Under the pieces are notes generated by a model. The model made no database searches. It saw only the letters and a program-made list of their open reading frames with translations, and was not told the origin of the DNA. The position numbers and the translations under genes were made by a program. Of a stretch of 64,000 nt of DNA, positions 1 to 12,226 are shown piece by piece. Within the stretch, counting starts at the first letter, position 1; each line of letters begins with the position of its first letter. Origin of the DNA: Stemphylium vesicarium (Eukaryota; Ascomycota; Dothideomycetes; Pleosporales; Pleosporaceae); NCBI GenBank assembly GCA_004380135.1, contig QXCR01000026.1, forward strand, positions 124,001 to 188,000. The letters are read 5' to 3'.

Positions 1-692
1 GAGATGGGCATGTCTTGATGCTGGCTACGTGTAAAAGGAAGCACAGGCACCAGATAAAGATCAATGACCGCCGCGAGACTCGACATTTGACAGGCGAGAC
101 GGGTGCCGAACTGGTTGTCGCGTGTGAGGATCGATGTAAGCCTCGATTCGTAGACGGTGCGGCAACCAATAGGCGGCAGTCTTAGCCTATGTTTCAGGTT
201 AACCTTAACTCTCGCGGCTCATGGTGGGCTGTTTTGTACCACCCCATCGGCCATTTGGACAGCTGGCCTTGGATGGCGCCTGCATGTGCAGCGCGAGGGT
301 GCACTCGTCATCAAAATTTCCAACATGCGCAGATTCACGGAATTCCGCTCCATCGCTCCATCGTGAGCCAATTGCTAGGGATAGGTGGGGCCTAAAAGTA
401 GAACAGCGTTGTGGCTCCTCTGTGGCTTCCCCGAAGTCCTAGGCCGCGGCCAGGGTCGAGCTCCACTCTCTAATTCACCACCCACGTCGCTGTCCCGCTC
501 CTAACTCTCCATCCTCTGCCAACAACCGCCGCTGAGCCCCGACTTCCTCCTCGACGCCCGCGAACCATAGTACTTTTTAATCTCTATTCTGTACGCCTGC
601 TCAACCACAAACTTAGCCTGCCCCGCCTCGAGTTGCCTTTCAAGATACCCTCCACTAGCCCTCAACAGCCCACACCGCCGACCCTTGCAAAC
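1..692. other. Non-coding left edge upstream of the TBC gene
   Basis: No credible gene is seen here; the short open frames overlap one another and have no recognisable protein sequence. The last ~150 bases are pyrimidine-rich, as expected of the 5' leader and promoter of the GYP5-like gene that starts at 693. Confidence 0.5.
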
Positions 693-3600
693 ATGGACGA
701 GAAACCGGAGAGGCCCATGAGCTCGCATAGTTCTGACAAGGACGCGGTAAGCATCGACTTTCTCTTTGTGCGGTAGTAGACACGGGTGCCCACAGTGCAA
801 GTTTGCTAACGGACATGCGGCGGTGTAGGACAGTTTCGAAGACGCAGAGGAAAGCTCCCCTCGCCCAGACTCACAGGCCGAGCGCTCACAGGCCGAGCGC
901 TCACAGTCACGGTCACGGTCGCTACTACAACGGGAAGAGTCTTCGTCATCGACCGTACAAGAAGGCAGGGCCGACTCGCCTGCACCTGCAGTACCAAAGG
1001 TACCCAAGGACAACAAGGAAAGCAGCGACGAGGATGATGATGATGATGATGAGGACGAGGATGAGGATGATGACACAGACGACTCGGACAGCGAGCCCGA
1101 ACCTACACAAAAGACAGACAAGCCCAGCGAAGATGCACCGGCCGCAAAGTCGCCCCTACTCACTGCACACCGAGTATCAGTAACATCGGACATGGACACC
1201 GTATCGCTGGACAGTGGTGAGTATACCCTCTCCGTTTGCAGCCAGCATAACTGTGTGTGAATGGTGGCCGGTTTGCGTATCAACAGAATACCTGCCCACA
1301 TCTCTCTACCATTTCTGCCACCTCGTACTTTCTACGCGTATGCCAGCGCACAGATCTTGACTCTTGAGGCTGACCCACTGCAGACGGCGCAAAAGCACCC
1401 GCCTCTCTGCCAAAAGTCCCCCCGCGAGACTCCCAAGATTCCACGACCGCACTACAGGGCCTCTCTGGAAGAATGTCCCCTGTCAAATTTCCTCCTCCCC
1501 CAGCCCCACCAGCAGCACAAGAAAAGCCTGCGCCCGCGCCCGCACCCGCACCAGCATCGAGAAAACTCACTGGACCCTTCGCCTGGCTATCGCGGAATAG
1601 CTCCAGCAAGAAGCCCGAGTCTCCACCAGCATCCACAACCACAGATTCACGACGGAATACGGGGGCTTCTATTGCAACCATTGGCAGCAATCCGGAACTC
1701 ACTCTGAGCAGGATCGAAGATGAGGGCGAGATGGGCTCGAACCACCGATCGAGCCAAGGCAGCCTTCGGGACCGTTTCAAATTCCTGCGAATGAGGGAAG
1801 AGGCTGGCATCACAATGACCGATGAAACTACCACAAACGGCAGCCCAGGTGCGGCGACGGCTACGGCTCGACCGACTAGTGTCGGCATCGTCAGTCCAAC
1901 TGGAGTCGCTGAGGAGGAACCAGGAAGCCCTCCCGCGCTTGTGAAACAACCCACGATCAACCCAAAGCTAGCCCCTGGAACTGCGTCTGGATTCGCCGCT
2001 GGTCCGGCAGGAGATGCAGCTGAACCCGTAGACTGGGACTTGTGGCAGTCTGTTGTCAACGAGGGGCCAGCAGCTATCGCTCGTACCAGCTCAGAGGAAC
2101 TGAATCGCGCCATCGCAAACGGCATCCCTCAAGTCATCCGTGGCGTTATTTGGCAGGTGTTGGCGCAAAGCAAGAACGAAGAGCTTGAGAGCATGTACAG
2201 GGAGCTCGTAGCTCGTGGAACGGACAAGGAACACATGAGCGTCAAGGCAACCAACCACGGCAACGGACAGACAAGCGGCAACGGAAAGGAGTCGGTTGCT
2301 TCATCCTCGTCTTCCGTTCACTCTGACTACTCGAGCCCAGCGACCACGACTACAAGCACGAATGCACCGCTAGCCTCGCCGTCGCTCACCTCAGAAAACT
2401 CCGAAGATCCAGTCAAGGCACAGGCAAGACTAGCTGCGGAAAGGAAACAAAGTGCCGTCACTATTTCGAAACTAGAAAAGGTTATCAAGCGCGACTTGGG
2501 TGCACGTACAAGCTACTCCAAGTACGTCATGGCTGCTGGCTTGCAAGACGGCCTCTTCGGCATCTGTAAGGCTTACGCTTTGTACGATGATGCTGTTGGG
2601 TATGCCCAGGGCATGAACTTCATTGCGATGCCGTTACTGTTTAATGTGAGTCGAAGCCCACGTTACTCCTCTTACTTTACTGACCTTACTAGATGCCCGA
2701 AGAAGAAGCCTTCAGTCTTTTCGTAACATTGATGAACAAGTACGGTCTACGCGATCTATTTGTGCATGACATGGCTGGACTCCATTTGCATCTCTACCAG
2801 TTCGAACGCCTCCTTGAGGACTTTGAACCCGCTCTCTACTGCCATCTGCGTCGAAGAGAAGTCAAGCCTCAGCTCTATGCCACCCAATGGTTCCTTACAC
2901 TGTTCGCATACCGCTTCCCACTGCAGCTGGTCCTGCGCATCTATGACTTGATACTTAGCGAAGGCCTTGAGATTGCTATCCTAAAGTTCGGTATTGTCTT
3001 GATGCAAAAGAACGCAGAAACCCTACTCGGCATGAAAGATATGTCGACGCTCACGACCTTCCTGAAGGAGCGATTGTTCGATGTATACATTGACAAAGCC
3101 CCATCAGCGAACTCTATCCTTGAAAACGGCTTCTTTGGCTCAACAGCTGGTGTCGACAAGGAGATCTACCGCGCCGATACCCTCGTAAAGGACGCTGTCG
3201 CCGTCAGAATTGCACCGGAGACGCTCAAACAATACACTGCTGAGTGGAAGGAACAACAACGGATAGAGAAGGATCGCGAGAACGAGCTTATCGGACTCAA
3301 AGAAAAGGTCGCTTCGTTGGAACACAAGGTCCGGTCATTAGAACATCGCGCCGAGCAGTCGGATATGGAGCACGTGCAGGTTGCATCCGAGCTCATCAAA
3401 ACGAAGGTCGAAAACGAAAACTTCGCCGAAGAGAACGAGACATTGAAGACAAAGGTCGAAGAACTCCAGAAAATTGTCGACACGCAGCCTGCAGAGGTCG
3501 AGGCCCGCCTGAAGAACGAAATGGACACTGTCATGCAGAAGAACATTGTCGTTCACAATGAGAATCGCAACCTGGAAGATTCGATGGCAGAGATGGAGAA

Positions 3601-3864
3601 GGAGCTGGTGGATGTCAAGATGCAGTGGGCTACAGTAAGTCCGCAGCTAAGTCGGCGTCAGGCACAGCTAATCAGAAATGCAGATCAACGAGGAACACGA
3701 AGCGCTCAAGAAGAAGTGGACCAATATCTCGCAGATGATGAAGTAAGCTCGAATTTGGGGCTTCACATCTTGATCAAAGGCGCCTGAGTTGACTTGCATA
3801 TAGCTCGCAGGCGCCGCCAACCGTTGGAGACCAGATCTATTCCGTCGCGTCGACCGCCCCCTGA
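693..3864 (+). CDS. GYP5: TBC-domain Rab GTPase-activating protein (GYP5-like)
   Basis: Predicted Rab GAP acting in ER-Golgi/exocytic traffic. Exons by splice signals: 693-746, 829-1216, 1384-2645, 2693-3634, 3684-3742, 3804-3864, giving about 921 residues. The N-terminus is acidic and low-complexity (Asp/Glu run near 1030-1074, then a Pro-rich stretch). The TBC domain covers roughly residues 390-700, with an arginine-finger region (IKRDLGAR) and the glutamine finger (VGYAQGMNF). A Ser/Thr-rich insertion of about 60 residues lies between the first TBC motif and the arginine finger. A long Glu/Lys coiled coil (about residues 750-880) ends the protein. Acidic N-terminus, TBC and C-terminal coiled coil match the Gyp5/EVI5 architecture; the GYP5 name is by architecture, the GAP role from the family. 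The last exon is less certain: without the final intron the frame stops at 3746. Confidence 0.9.
871..906 (+). repeat. 15-bp coding tandem repeat
   Basis: Two full copies and a partial third of a 15-bp unit inside exon 2 of the TBC gene, encoding repeated Ser-Gln-Ala-Glu-Arg in the disordered N-terminus. Confidence 0.8.
1030..1074 (+). repeat. GAT/GAG triplet repeat encoding an acidic run
   Basis: An imperfect GAT/GAG/GAC trinucleotide array in exon 2 of the TBC gene encodes a run of Asp and Glu. On the opposite strand it produces a misleading poly-Ser open frame. Confidence 0.85.
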
Positions 3865-4561
3865 TTCGTTTCTAATGTTTATATACACATCCGCCCTGTT
3901 CACAGCATACAAGCTTGGGCAGGGTTTTGTTCGTAATTCGTTGTGCTTCGGCGGTCTTGGAGGCACACCAGATGGACGCTCCGTACCACTTCTATACCCG
4001 TAGCGCGAACGGATACGGCGCCTGCATTTTGAGTATGACTCGATTTGGATAGCTTGCATGAGTACGGGAGCAGGGGCTTGGGAACTGTTACAAAAATGAA
4101 TCGGGGCATACGTCTATCTTTATAGACGTGGACATGGAGTTTTTCACTGTTGTGTTTGCTGATAGCATCTCATGACTGGACGTATTGCATTGTTTGCGGA
4201 TCATCAATAGAAACATCAAGCTGCAAACCATTCAGGCGTGCACCAAGTGTGATTGTGATTTGATTGTGATTGGCATTCCACGGCACTTTGCCTTTACTGT
4301 CCGTCGTAGTGAGTTGACGGTTGGGTTCTGCGACCGGTTAACAGGACCAGCCACCGTTCGGCTAACTTGGCGCTAGTGGCCGTAGCGTGCTAAAGCTGCT
4401 CTCGACTCCTCTTTCCTTCTTCGCGACAAAGATCTCCACCCAACAGACAACCACCGCGCGATCAGCCCAACCGCGGTTTTCTCGCCGTCGCCGTCGCCCA
4501 TCTACTCTCCTCGTATCGCTTCTCGTTAGACTACTAATCTGCTGGTCACGCGCGACTCGCC
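3865..4561. other. Intergenic: TBC 3' end to KH gene promoter
   Basis: No gene seen. It holds the likely 3' UTR of the TBC gene and the upstream region of the KH-domain gene, which becomes CT-rich shortly before the ATG at 4562. Confidence 0.5.
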
Positions 4562-6463
4562 ATGGCCGCCTCCCCAGACCTCAACGCCATCCTCGCGGCC
4601 CTCGGTACGTTCCTCAGAATCTTCTTTTCGCATGCGTCCATGTACTGACTTTTGCGCCAGCTGCCGGGCGACCTTCAACTACCCCATCCCAGACGCCTCA
4701 GCAGCCGCCACCAGCGCAGCATGCCCCGCCTCAAGGCCTTCCGCCAGGCTTCCCCGGCGCAATGCCCACTGCCACCCCGCCCACCATGCCCGGCTACAGC
4801 TTTCCCCCTCCCACACACTCTGGCAGTCTTGACCTCAGCGCAATCAAGCCCGTGAGCTCCGGCTCCGTCAGCATCCAGGATGCGCTGGCAAAGGCGCGCG
4901 GTTTTGCAGCTCAAAAGGGCCTTGCACATGAAGCAGCGCGTCCAGGTATTCCTGAACCTTGGTCTGGTTATGGCGTCCCAGCGCAAACTTACACGGCTCC
5001 AGCTTACCAAGAAGATCCGCGCCTCAGCGGACGCCAGCCCTATCGTCGTTCTCGCTCTCGTTCGCGCTCCCCCGTGCGACGAGAAGCATCCGCACGTGAA
5101 AGCTACAACCCATACCGCGATGAGCGCCGTGATGAGCGACGAGGCGGCTATGGTCGTGAACGTGATCGCTCCCCTCCTAGACGTGACACCTTCTCTCCCT
5201 CGCAGCAGTACGGGCAGGCTCGTTCGCCTCCTGCTAATGACAACTCTGAGGTGATTCTCATTGACTCTTCGTTGGTTGGTCTCGTCATAGGGCGTCAAGG
5301 TGAGAGTCTCCGCCGCATTGAACAAGAATCCCAGACACGTATTCAATTCATCAACGGTCCCGAATCCGGTCCGCAGCGCGAATGTCGTATAACCGGCAGT
5401 CCCGGCGCTCGTATCAGTGCTAAGCGCGAGATCAACCGTATCATCGAAGAGAATGGCGGCAACCCTGCTCGTGAGACTGGTCGCAATGCTAGGCCTGCCG
5501 CCAATAAGATGGTTGGTCAGCAACAACCTGCGCTTAGAGAGGGTGAGCAGTCGTCGCAGATTATGGTTCCCGACCGTACTGTTGGTCTCATCATCGGTCG
5601 CGGTGGTGAGACTATCCGTGATCTGCAAGAGCGCAGTGGCTGCCACGTCAATATCGTTGGTGAAAACAAGAGCGTGAACGGTCTCCGTCCTGTGAACCTC
5701 ATTGGAAGTCCCGCTGCTGCTGCCCATGCCAAGGAGCTCATCATGGAGATTGTCGATAGTGACACCAAGCAAATGGAAGGCTCCGGCGCCCAGCAGCCGC
5801 CACCACAGCAACAGTTCAACAACAGGCGTGACAACTTCGATCCTTACGGGGGAGGTGCTGCTGCCGGAGGTGCTGGTGCAGGCAAGATCAACGACAGCAT
5901 CCACGTCCCTTCTGACGCTGTTGGCATGATCATTGGCAAAGGTAACATGTGCCGCTTTCGTGTTGCAATGACCCCACTAACATAAACCAGGTGGTGAAAC
6001 TATCAAGTCAATGCAGTCCGAGACCGGATGCAAGATCAACGTTTCGCAAGCATCTGGCGCTGACATTGAGCGCGAGATTGGCCTCGTTGGAACCCGTCAA
6101 GCTATTGATGATGCTAAGCGCGCTATCTGGGAGAAGGTTGACCAAGTAGTATGTTTCTCCAGACCTTCTTTTTGTTCCAAAGCTAACGAATCCCAGCGGG
6201 AGAAGAACAACTCGCGCCGACGTGACAACGGAAACCAGGACAATGGCTACTCACATCAACAGACACCATCTTATGGACAAAATGCTGCACCAGTACAGGC
6301 CCCACAGGCGGCCGCACCCGCTGCTGCTGCTGCTGCTGGTGGCGCCGCTGCTGACCCATATGCCGTTTATGGCGGCTACCAGAACTACCTAGCAATGTGG
6401 TATGCATCCATTGCCCAGCAACAACAGGGCGGCCAAGGTGCCCAAGGACCCCCAGGCGCATAG
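4562..6463 (+). CDS. Triple KH-domain RNA-binding protein (FUBP-like)
   Basis: Predicted single-stranded nucleic-acid-binding protein, probably acting in mRNA processing or stability. Exons 4562-4604, 4661-5941, 5991-6148 and 6197-6463 give about 582 residues. Three KH domains start near residues 209, 311 and 424, each with an intact GxxG loop (GRQG, GRGG, GKGG). The third loop is split by intron 2, and joining the exons restores GKGGETIK, which supports the splice. The N-terminus is Pro/Gln-rich, followed by an Arg-Ser repeat near residue 141 resembling an SR-type region. The C-terminus is rich in Ala, Gln, Gly and Tyr. KH number and order resemble the far-upstream-element-binding protein family; the exact orthologue is not established. 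Confidence 0.9.
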
Positions 6464-7350
6464 TCGCCATCTAGTCCCTGTGATCGATGCACACATTGCT
6501 GAACTTCGCCGATTGCTGCATACATGCATGACCAATACTTGGAACCTTTGCTGCGCCTGGCATGATATACCCGATTTCCTGGATTTATTTCGACTTCTTG
6601 ATCTGCGCATAGCCGATGCTTTCATGACTTGCGGATGACTCATTTGCACTTCATGCTCTTCCCACCACTGGCTGTCTCGAGTACGGTCTGCGATAGTATG
6701 GCTTTTGACTCTTCTCGCGAACGGACATGGTCACTGCCGTCGCTGCTTTGCGTGAGCCGATCATTCGATTGATGCATGTCTGTCGTATGGATGACTTGTG
6801 CAAACTCTCAAGCCTAAGGGTCGCCAATAGCTGTGCGTTCATGCTACAACCCCCACATCATGATCGACGGTGCATCATCCGGTCTATTCGCGCGTATCCT
6901 GCGAAGTCTGCTGTTCACGTCTGCGTCTACTGTCTGATTGCGTGTATCATGAGTCCGCCCTTGGTACATTCATCTTTTGCAAAGGCACCTCGGAATCTTC
7001 CCCGGGACTTTTTATCAACAAAAGCGTTTATTGCCTTCATGCATATACTTTCTAGTATGCGGAAGCGAGCTCGTTTGCCAACTGCAGACCACTTGATGTG
7101 ACCTTGCAGCTAGTTTCGAATTGCCATCGATAGGCTTTGGAACGTTATGGGTATAACGAGCTCGTATCTGAGCATAGGGACTTGCTCATTTCTCATTCTG
7201 TATAGTATATCACCGAAGCAGAGCTCTTCCACTTGGGTAGCTCTTAACAAAATTAATTCCTTTTCCACATTCACAAATCAGGCCACGCGCCCACACGGCA
7301 TACTTTTGATGTGACATTTCAAGTGACATGTATTACTCCACCGGCCAGCT

Positions 7351-7398
7351 CCCCCCCCCCCCCCCCCCCCCCCCCCCTCCCCCCCCCCCCCCCCCCCC
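7351..7398 (+). repeat. Poly-C tract (C27-T-C20)
   Basis: A 48-base run of C interrupted by one T, about 420-460 bases upstream of the xanthine dehydrogenase ATG. The opposite strand is a G-run that could form G-quadruplex structures; length in an assembly is uncertain because homopolymers sequence poorly. Confidence 0.9.
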
Positions 7399-7521
7399 AC
7401 GTGCGTGTCGCCAAAACGGCGGGGTGGGGCCTATCCAGGCAATGGAGGGGCAAGAAACGCGTACTAACGGCCATCGGCGAGCTCCTGCGCGCGGAGCTTC
7501 TGCACCTAGAGCCGCGTCCGA

Positions 7522-7528
7522 AGATAAG
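7522..7528 (+). promoter_or_regulatory. GATA-factor-like site upstream of xanthine dehydrogenase
   Basis: AGATAAG, an exact match to the preferred HGATAR core of fungal AreA/Nit2-type nitrogen regulators, lies 287 bases upstream of the ATG. Purine catabolic genes are commonly under nitrogen control in filamentous fungi, but one heptamer alone is weak evidence. Confidence 0.3.
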
Positions 7529-7814
7529 GCACAAACACGTTGACGCTGATTCGCGCATTTGCGTTTGATTGATCGACTATATTACCCAACTGACTGCTTT
7601 TAGTACTTGATGTAGCCCGGGCGCCGCGGTAGCATTTCTGAAAGGGTCGATATCTAGCTTGCTTTTCCGCTCCTCGTTCCCCACAGCCGCGCCTGGACGA
7701 AGGACCCTGGGTAACCAACTATAGCTACTGCTGCTCTGAAGGAACAAGCTTGTGATACACTTTTCTTTTAGACTGTCACTTTCTCTCTTTCCTTTACTCT
7801 GTTTGCTTGACAAG

Positions 7815-10800
7815 ATGGCGCCTGGTCTCATTTCCCCACAGCCCGCCGTCTCAAAAGATGCGGCGAAGTCGCTGAACGAAGTCACGGCGGATTACGGTGA
7901 TACGTTGCGATTTTACCTGAACGGCACAAAGGTTGTGCTGGATAGTGCAGACCCCGAGGTCACACTGTTGGAATATCTAAGGGGGATTGGATTGACGGGG
8001 ACGAAGTTGGGTTGTGCAGAGGGTGGCTGTGGTGCTTGTACTGTGGTATGTTTGCCACTTGACTACTCTGTTGGAGTGAACGGTGAGCATTTATACTGAT
8101 ATTTCCCAGGTCATCTCACAGTTCAACCCAACCACGAAGAAGATATACCATGCCTCCGTAAACGCATGCCTCGCACCCCTCGTCAGCGTAGATGGCAAAC
8201 ACGTAATAACTGTTGAGGGGATTGGCAATGTTAAGCGGCCACATCCAGCGCAGGAACGGATAGCGAAGGGCAATGGCAGCCAGTGTGGATTCTGCACGCC
8301 AGGCATCGTCATGTCCTTGTACGCTCTGCTTCGTAATAATGTCGGACCGACCGAACTCGAGGTTGAAGAAGCCTTTGATGGCAACCTCTGCAGATGTACG
8401 GGATACAGGCCAATATTGGACGCAGCACAGAGCTTCAGTGTGCAGACTGGTTGTGGCAAGGCGAAAGCGAACGGTGGCGGAGGATGCTGTATGGAGAAAG
8501 ATGGTGCGAACGGTGGAGGCTGCTGTAAGAGCAATGGGGACGGAGAGGACCAACCTATCAAGAGATTCACACCACCTGGATTTATCGAGTACAAGCCCGA
8601 CACAGAGTTGATTTTCCCACCACAATTACGGAAACATGAGTTCAAGCCGCTGGCCTTTGGTAACAAGAAAAAGAGGTGGTTCAGGCCGACAAGCCTGCAG
8701 CAATTACTAGAGATCAAGGATGCGTATCCATCAGCGAAGCTCATCGGTGGTTCAACGGAGACGCAAATCGAGATCAAGTTCAAGGGCATGAATTACAATG
8801 CGTCAGTCTTTGTTGGCGATATCCCAGAGTTACGTCAGTTCAAGCTGCACGACGAGCACCTAGAGATTGGCGGAAACGTTGTCCTGACGGATCTTGAAGA
8901 GATATGTAAAGATGCTTTGGAACACTACGGACCAGTACGGGGGCAGCCTTTCGCAACTATCCTGAAGCAGATTCGGTATTTCGCTGGAAGGCAGATCAGG
9001 AACGTTGGTACGCCGGCTGGTAACTTGGCAACGGCCAGTCCTATCTCAGATCTCAACCCGGTGTTTGTCGCCACAAATGCTACCCTTATTGCGAAGAGCC
9101 TCAAGGAAACGACCGAGATACCCATGCCGACTTTCTTCAAAGGCTACCGGCAAACTGCGTTACCACCAGATGCGATTATAGCAGGTTTGAAGATTCCAGT
9201 TGCAAGGGAGAAGGGCGAGTTTATCCGGGCGTACAAGCAAGCAAAGAGGAAGGATGACGACATTGCGATCGTTAACGCCGCGCTGAGAATCTCCCTGGAC
9301 GAGCAACACACTGTCGAGAGCGTGGATCTGGTGTACGGTGGTATGGCGCCAACAACGATACATGCACGAAAAGCGATGGACTTCCTTAAAGGAAAGAAGT
9401 TTACGGAGCTCAACACGCTTGAAGGGGTCATGGATCAGCTCGAGCAGGACTTCGACCTACGATTTGGTGTGCCAGGCGGTATGGCGACGTACAGGAGATC
9501 CTTGGCCCTCAGCTTCTTCTACAAGTTCTACCACGAGGTATTAGCTGAGCTACACGCGGACGAAGTCGAGATTGATACACAGGCCATTGGCGAGATCGAA
9601 AGAGCCATCAGCAAGGGCAAGAAGGATGAGAAAGCGGCGGAGGCGTACATCCAGGAAGAGGTCGGACAATCGAAGAACCATGTTGCTGCGATGAAGCAAT
9701 GTACGGGTGAAGCACAGTATACGGACGATATCCCGCTACAAAGAAACGAGCTCTACGGCTGCTTGGTACTTTCGACCAAAGCTCACGCGAAGCTACTGTC
9801 GGTCGACCCAGAAGCTGCATTGGAGCTACCCGGAGTTGCTGCATACGTCGATCACAATGATCTCGCATCACCCGAAGCCAACTGGTGGGGTGCGCCATCT
9901 TGCGATGAGACATTCTTCGCCGTCGATGAGGTCTTCACCGCCGGTCAACCCATTGGTATGATTCTAGCAGATACAGCCAAGCACGCAGAGCAAGCTGTGA
10001 GGGCTGTAAAGATCGAGTACGAGGAGCTACCAGCCATTTTCACGATTGAAGAGGCTATTCAGCATGAGAGCTACTTTAACCACTTCCGCCACATCCAGAA
10101 GGGAGATACTGAGAAGGCTTTTGCCGAGGCTGATCATGTGCTCACTGGTATCGCGCGTATGGGTGGCCAGGAACACTTCTATCTTGAGACTCAGGCGTGT
10201 TTGGCCGTTCCCAAGCCCGAAGATGGCGAGATGGAGATCTTCAGTAGTACACAAAACCCAGCCGAGACGCAAGCCTATGTTTCCAAGGTTGTTGGTGTCG
10301 CTGCAAACAAAATCGTCACTCGCATCAAGCGCATGGGTGGTGGTTTTGGTGGTAAAGAGACTCGTTCAATCCAGCTTGCTGGTATCGTGGCTTGTGCAGC
10401 GAACAAGGTCCGTAAACCCGTGCGCTGCATGCTGAACCGAGACGAGGACATTATGACATCTGGACAGCGACATCCCTTCCTTGGCCGCTGGAAGGTTGGT
10501 GTCAACAAGGATGGCAGAATACAAGCCTTGGATGCAGATGTCTTTTGCAATGGTGGCTGGAGTCAAGATCTTTCTGGTGCGGTCGTTGAGCGCTCCCTTT
10601 CGCACATTGACGGCGTCTACTCGATACCCAACATTCACGTCCGCGGTCGTGTGGCAAAGACGAACACTGTCTCCAACACAGCGTTCCGTGGTTTCGGAGG
10701 CCCGCAGGGCATGTTCATTGCTGAGACATACATGGAAGAGATTGCCGATCATCTCCAGATTCCAGTCGAGCGCCTAAGAGAGATTAACATGTATTCGCCT

Positions 10801-12034
10801 GAGACAAACATGATCACGCACTTCAACCAAGAAATCAAGGACTGGTACGTACCTTTGATGTACAAGCAAGTCCAGGAAGAATCCCTCTACGCACAGCGCC
10901 GCAAAGAAATCGAAGAGTGGAATAAGACGCATAAATGGAACAAGCGTGGTCTTGCCATTATACCTACCAAGTTTGGTATCTCATTCACCGCGCTCTTCCT
11001 CAACCAAGCCGGTGCGCTCGTACACATCTACCACGACGGTAGTATCCTTGTAGCACATGGAGGCACAGAGATGGGTCAAGGACTACACACCAAGATGACG
11101 CAAATCGCAGCTCAGACTCTCGGCGTACCTCTACAAGACGTATTCATTAGCGAAACCGCGACAAACACCGTTGCGAACAGTTCCTCGACGGCCGCATCCG
11201 CCTCCTCGGACCTGAACGGCTACGCCATCCACAACGCGTGCCTACAACTAAACGAGCGCCTGGCGCCTTTCAAAGAAAAGCTAGGCCCCAACGCCACCAT
11301 GAAAGAGCTCGCGCACGCCGCATACTTTGACCGTGTCAACCTCTCCGCCCAAGGCTTCTACAAAACGCCCGATATCGGCTACGTCTGGGGCGCAAACACG
11401 GGCCAAATGTTCTTCTACTTTACCCAGGGCGTTGCCGCCGCTGAAGTCGAAATCGATACCCTAACCGGTGACTGGACGTGTCGCCGCGCCGATATCAAAA
11501 TGGACGTCGGTCGCTCCATCAACCCTTCCATCGACTACGGCCAGATTGAAGGTGCGTTTGTACAGGGCCAGGGCCTTTTTACCACGGAGGAGTCGCTGTG
11601 GTTGCGTGGAACCGGTGGCGTTGCGACGAAGGGACCGGGCAACTACAAGATTCCTGGTTTCAGGGATATCCCACAGGAGTTCAATGTTAGTTTGCTCAAG
11701 GATGTGAATTGGGAGAATTTGAGGACGATTCAGAGGAGTAGGGGTGTTGGTAAGTTTCTTCCTTTCCTTTTTCTTTTCCCTGATCTTTGATAGAGCAGTT
11801 TTACTAACTACATGTCTCATAGGTGAACCGCCACTCTTCATGGGTAGCTGTGTCTTCTTTGCTATTCGCGATGCGCTCAGATCGGCTCGTGCACAGTTTG
11901 GTGAGACGGCTATCCTGCATCTTACTAGTCCCGCGACGCCGGAGAGGATCAGGATTAGCTGTGCGGATCCCATTTTGAAGCGTGCGTGGGTGGAGCCCAA
12001 GGAGGGCGAGAAGAGCTTCTTCATTAGTATTTGA
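7815..12034 (+). CDS. XDH: Xanthine dehydrogenase (purine hydroxylase I)
   Basis: Oxidises hypoxanthine to xanthine and xanthine to urate in cytosolic or peroxisome-linked purine catabolism. Exons 7815-8045, 8110-11749 and 11823-12034 give about 1360 residues, normal for the family. In order: a plant-type 2Fe-2S domain (GCAEGGCGACTV), a second 2Fe-2S domain (QCGFCTPG and NLCRCTGYRP), a Gly/Cys-rich linker, an FAD-binding domain (IGGSTE) and the molybdopterin domains (GGGFGGKE, AFRGFGGPQG, GGTEMGQG). The conserved active-site Arg is in FRGFGG and the catalytic Glu in GEPPLF. Intron 2 splits the Gly codon just before that Glu, and the join restores the motif. No frame break is seen. It corresponds to hxA of Aspergillus. 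It converges with the HMG-CoA lyase gene, 192 bases between stops. Confidence 0.97.
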
Positions 12035-12226
12035 TGACATGTTGAATGGGGAGAATGTGGTCAACGAGTGGTGCTTTTTGGGGGTTATGTATGGAATACT
12101 CGCTATCACTGCATAGATTCGCGTCACATACATGCTTTCAGTGTTAGTTTCTCACAGTGTAGTGATTGTGACAAGATGTTCATTTCGAAATTTTAGTGGG
12201 GTGACAATTTTAAATTCATATAACTC

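Larger units (their letters stand above)
6464..7814. other. Intergenic: KH gene 3' end to xanthine dehydrogenase promoter
   Basis: About 1.35 kb without a credible gene. The first several hundred bases probably contain the 3' UTR of the KH gene. The distal half is the presumed control region of the xanthine dehydrogenase gene and holds a long poly-C tract and a GATA-factor-like site, listed separately. Confidence 0.55.

Noticed and set aside
501..1301. 266-codon minus-strand frame with poly-Ser
   Set aside because: It is the antisense of the acidic GAT/GAG repeat in the TBC gene and has no domain-like sequence.
1280..2125. 281-codon minus-strand frame
   Set aside because: Antisense shadow of TBC exon 3, whose plus-strand reading continues into a recognisable TBC domain.
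4675..5904. 409-codon minus-strand frame
   Set aside because: Antisense of the KH gene; the plus strand shows three KH domains, while the minus reading has none.
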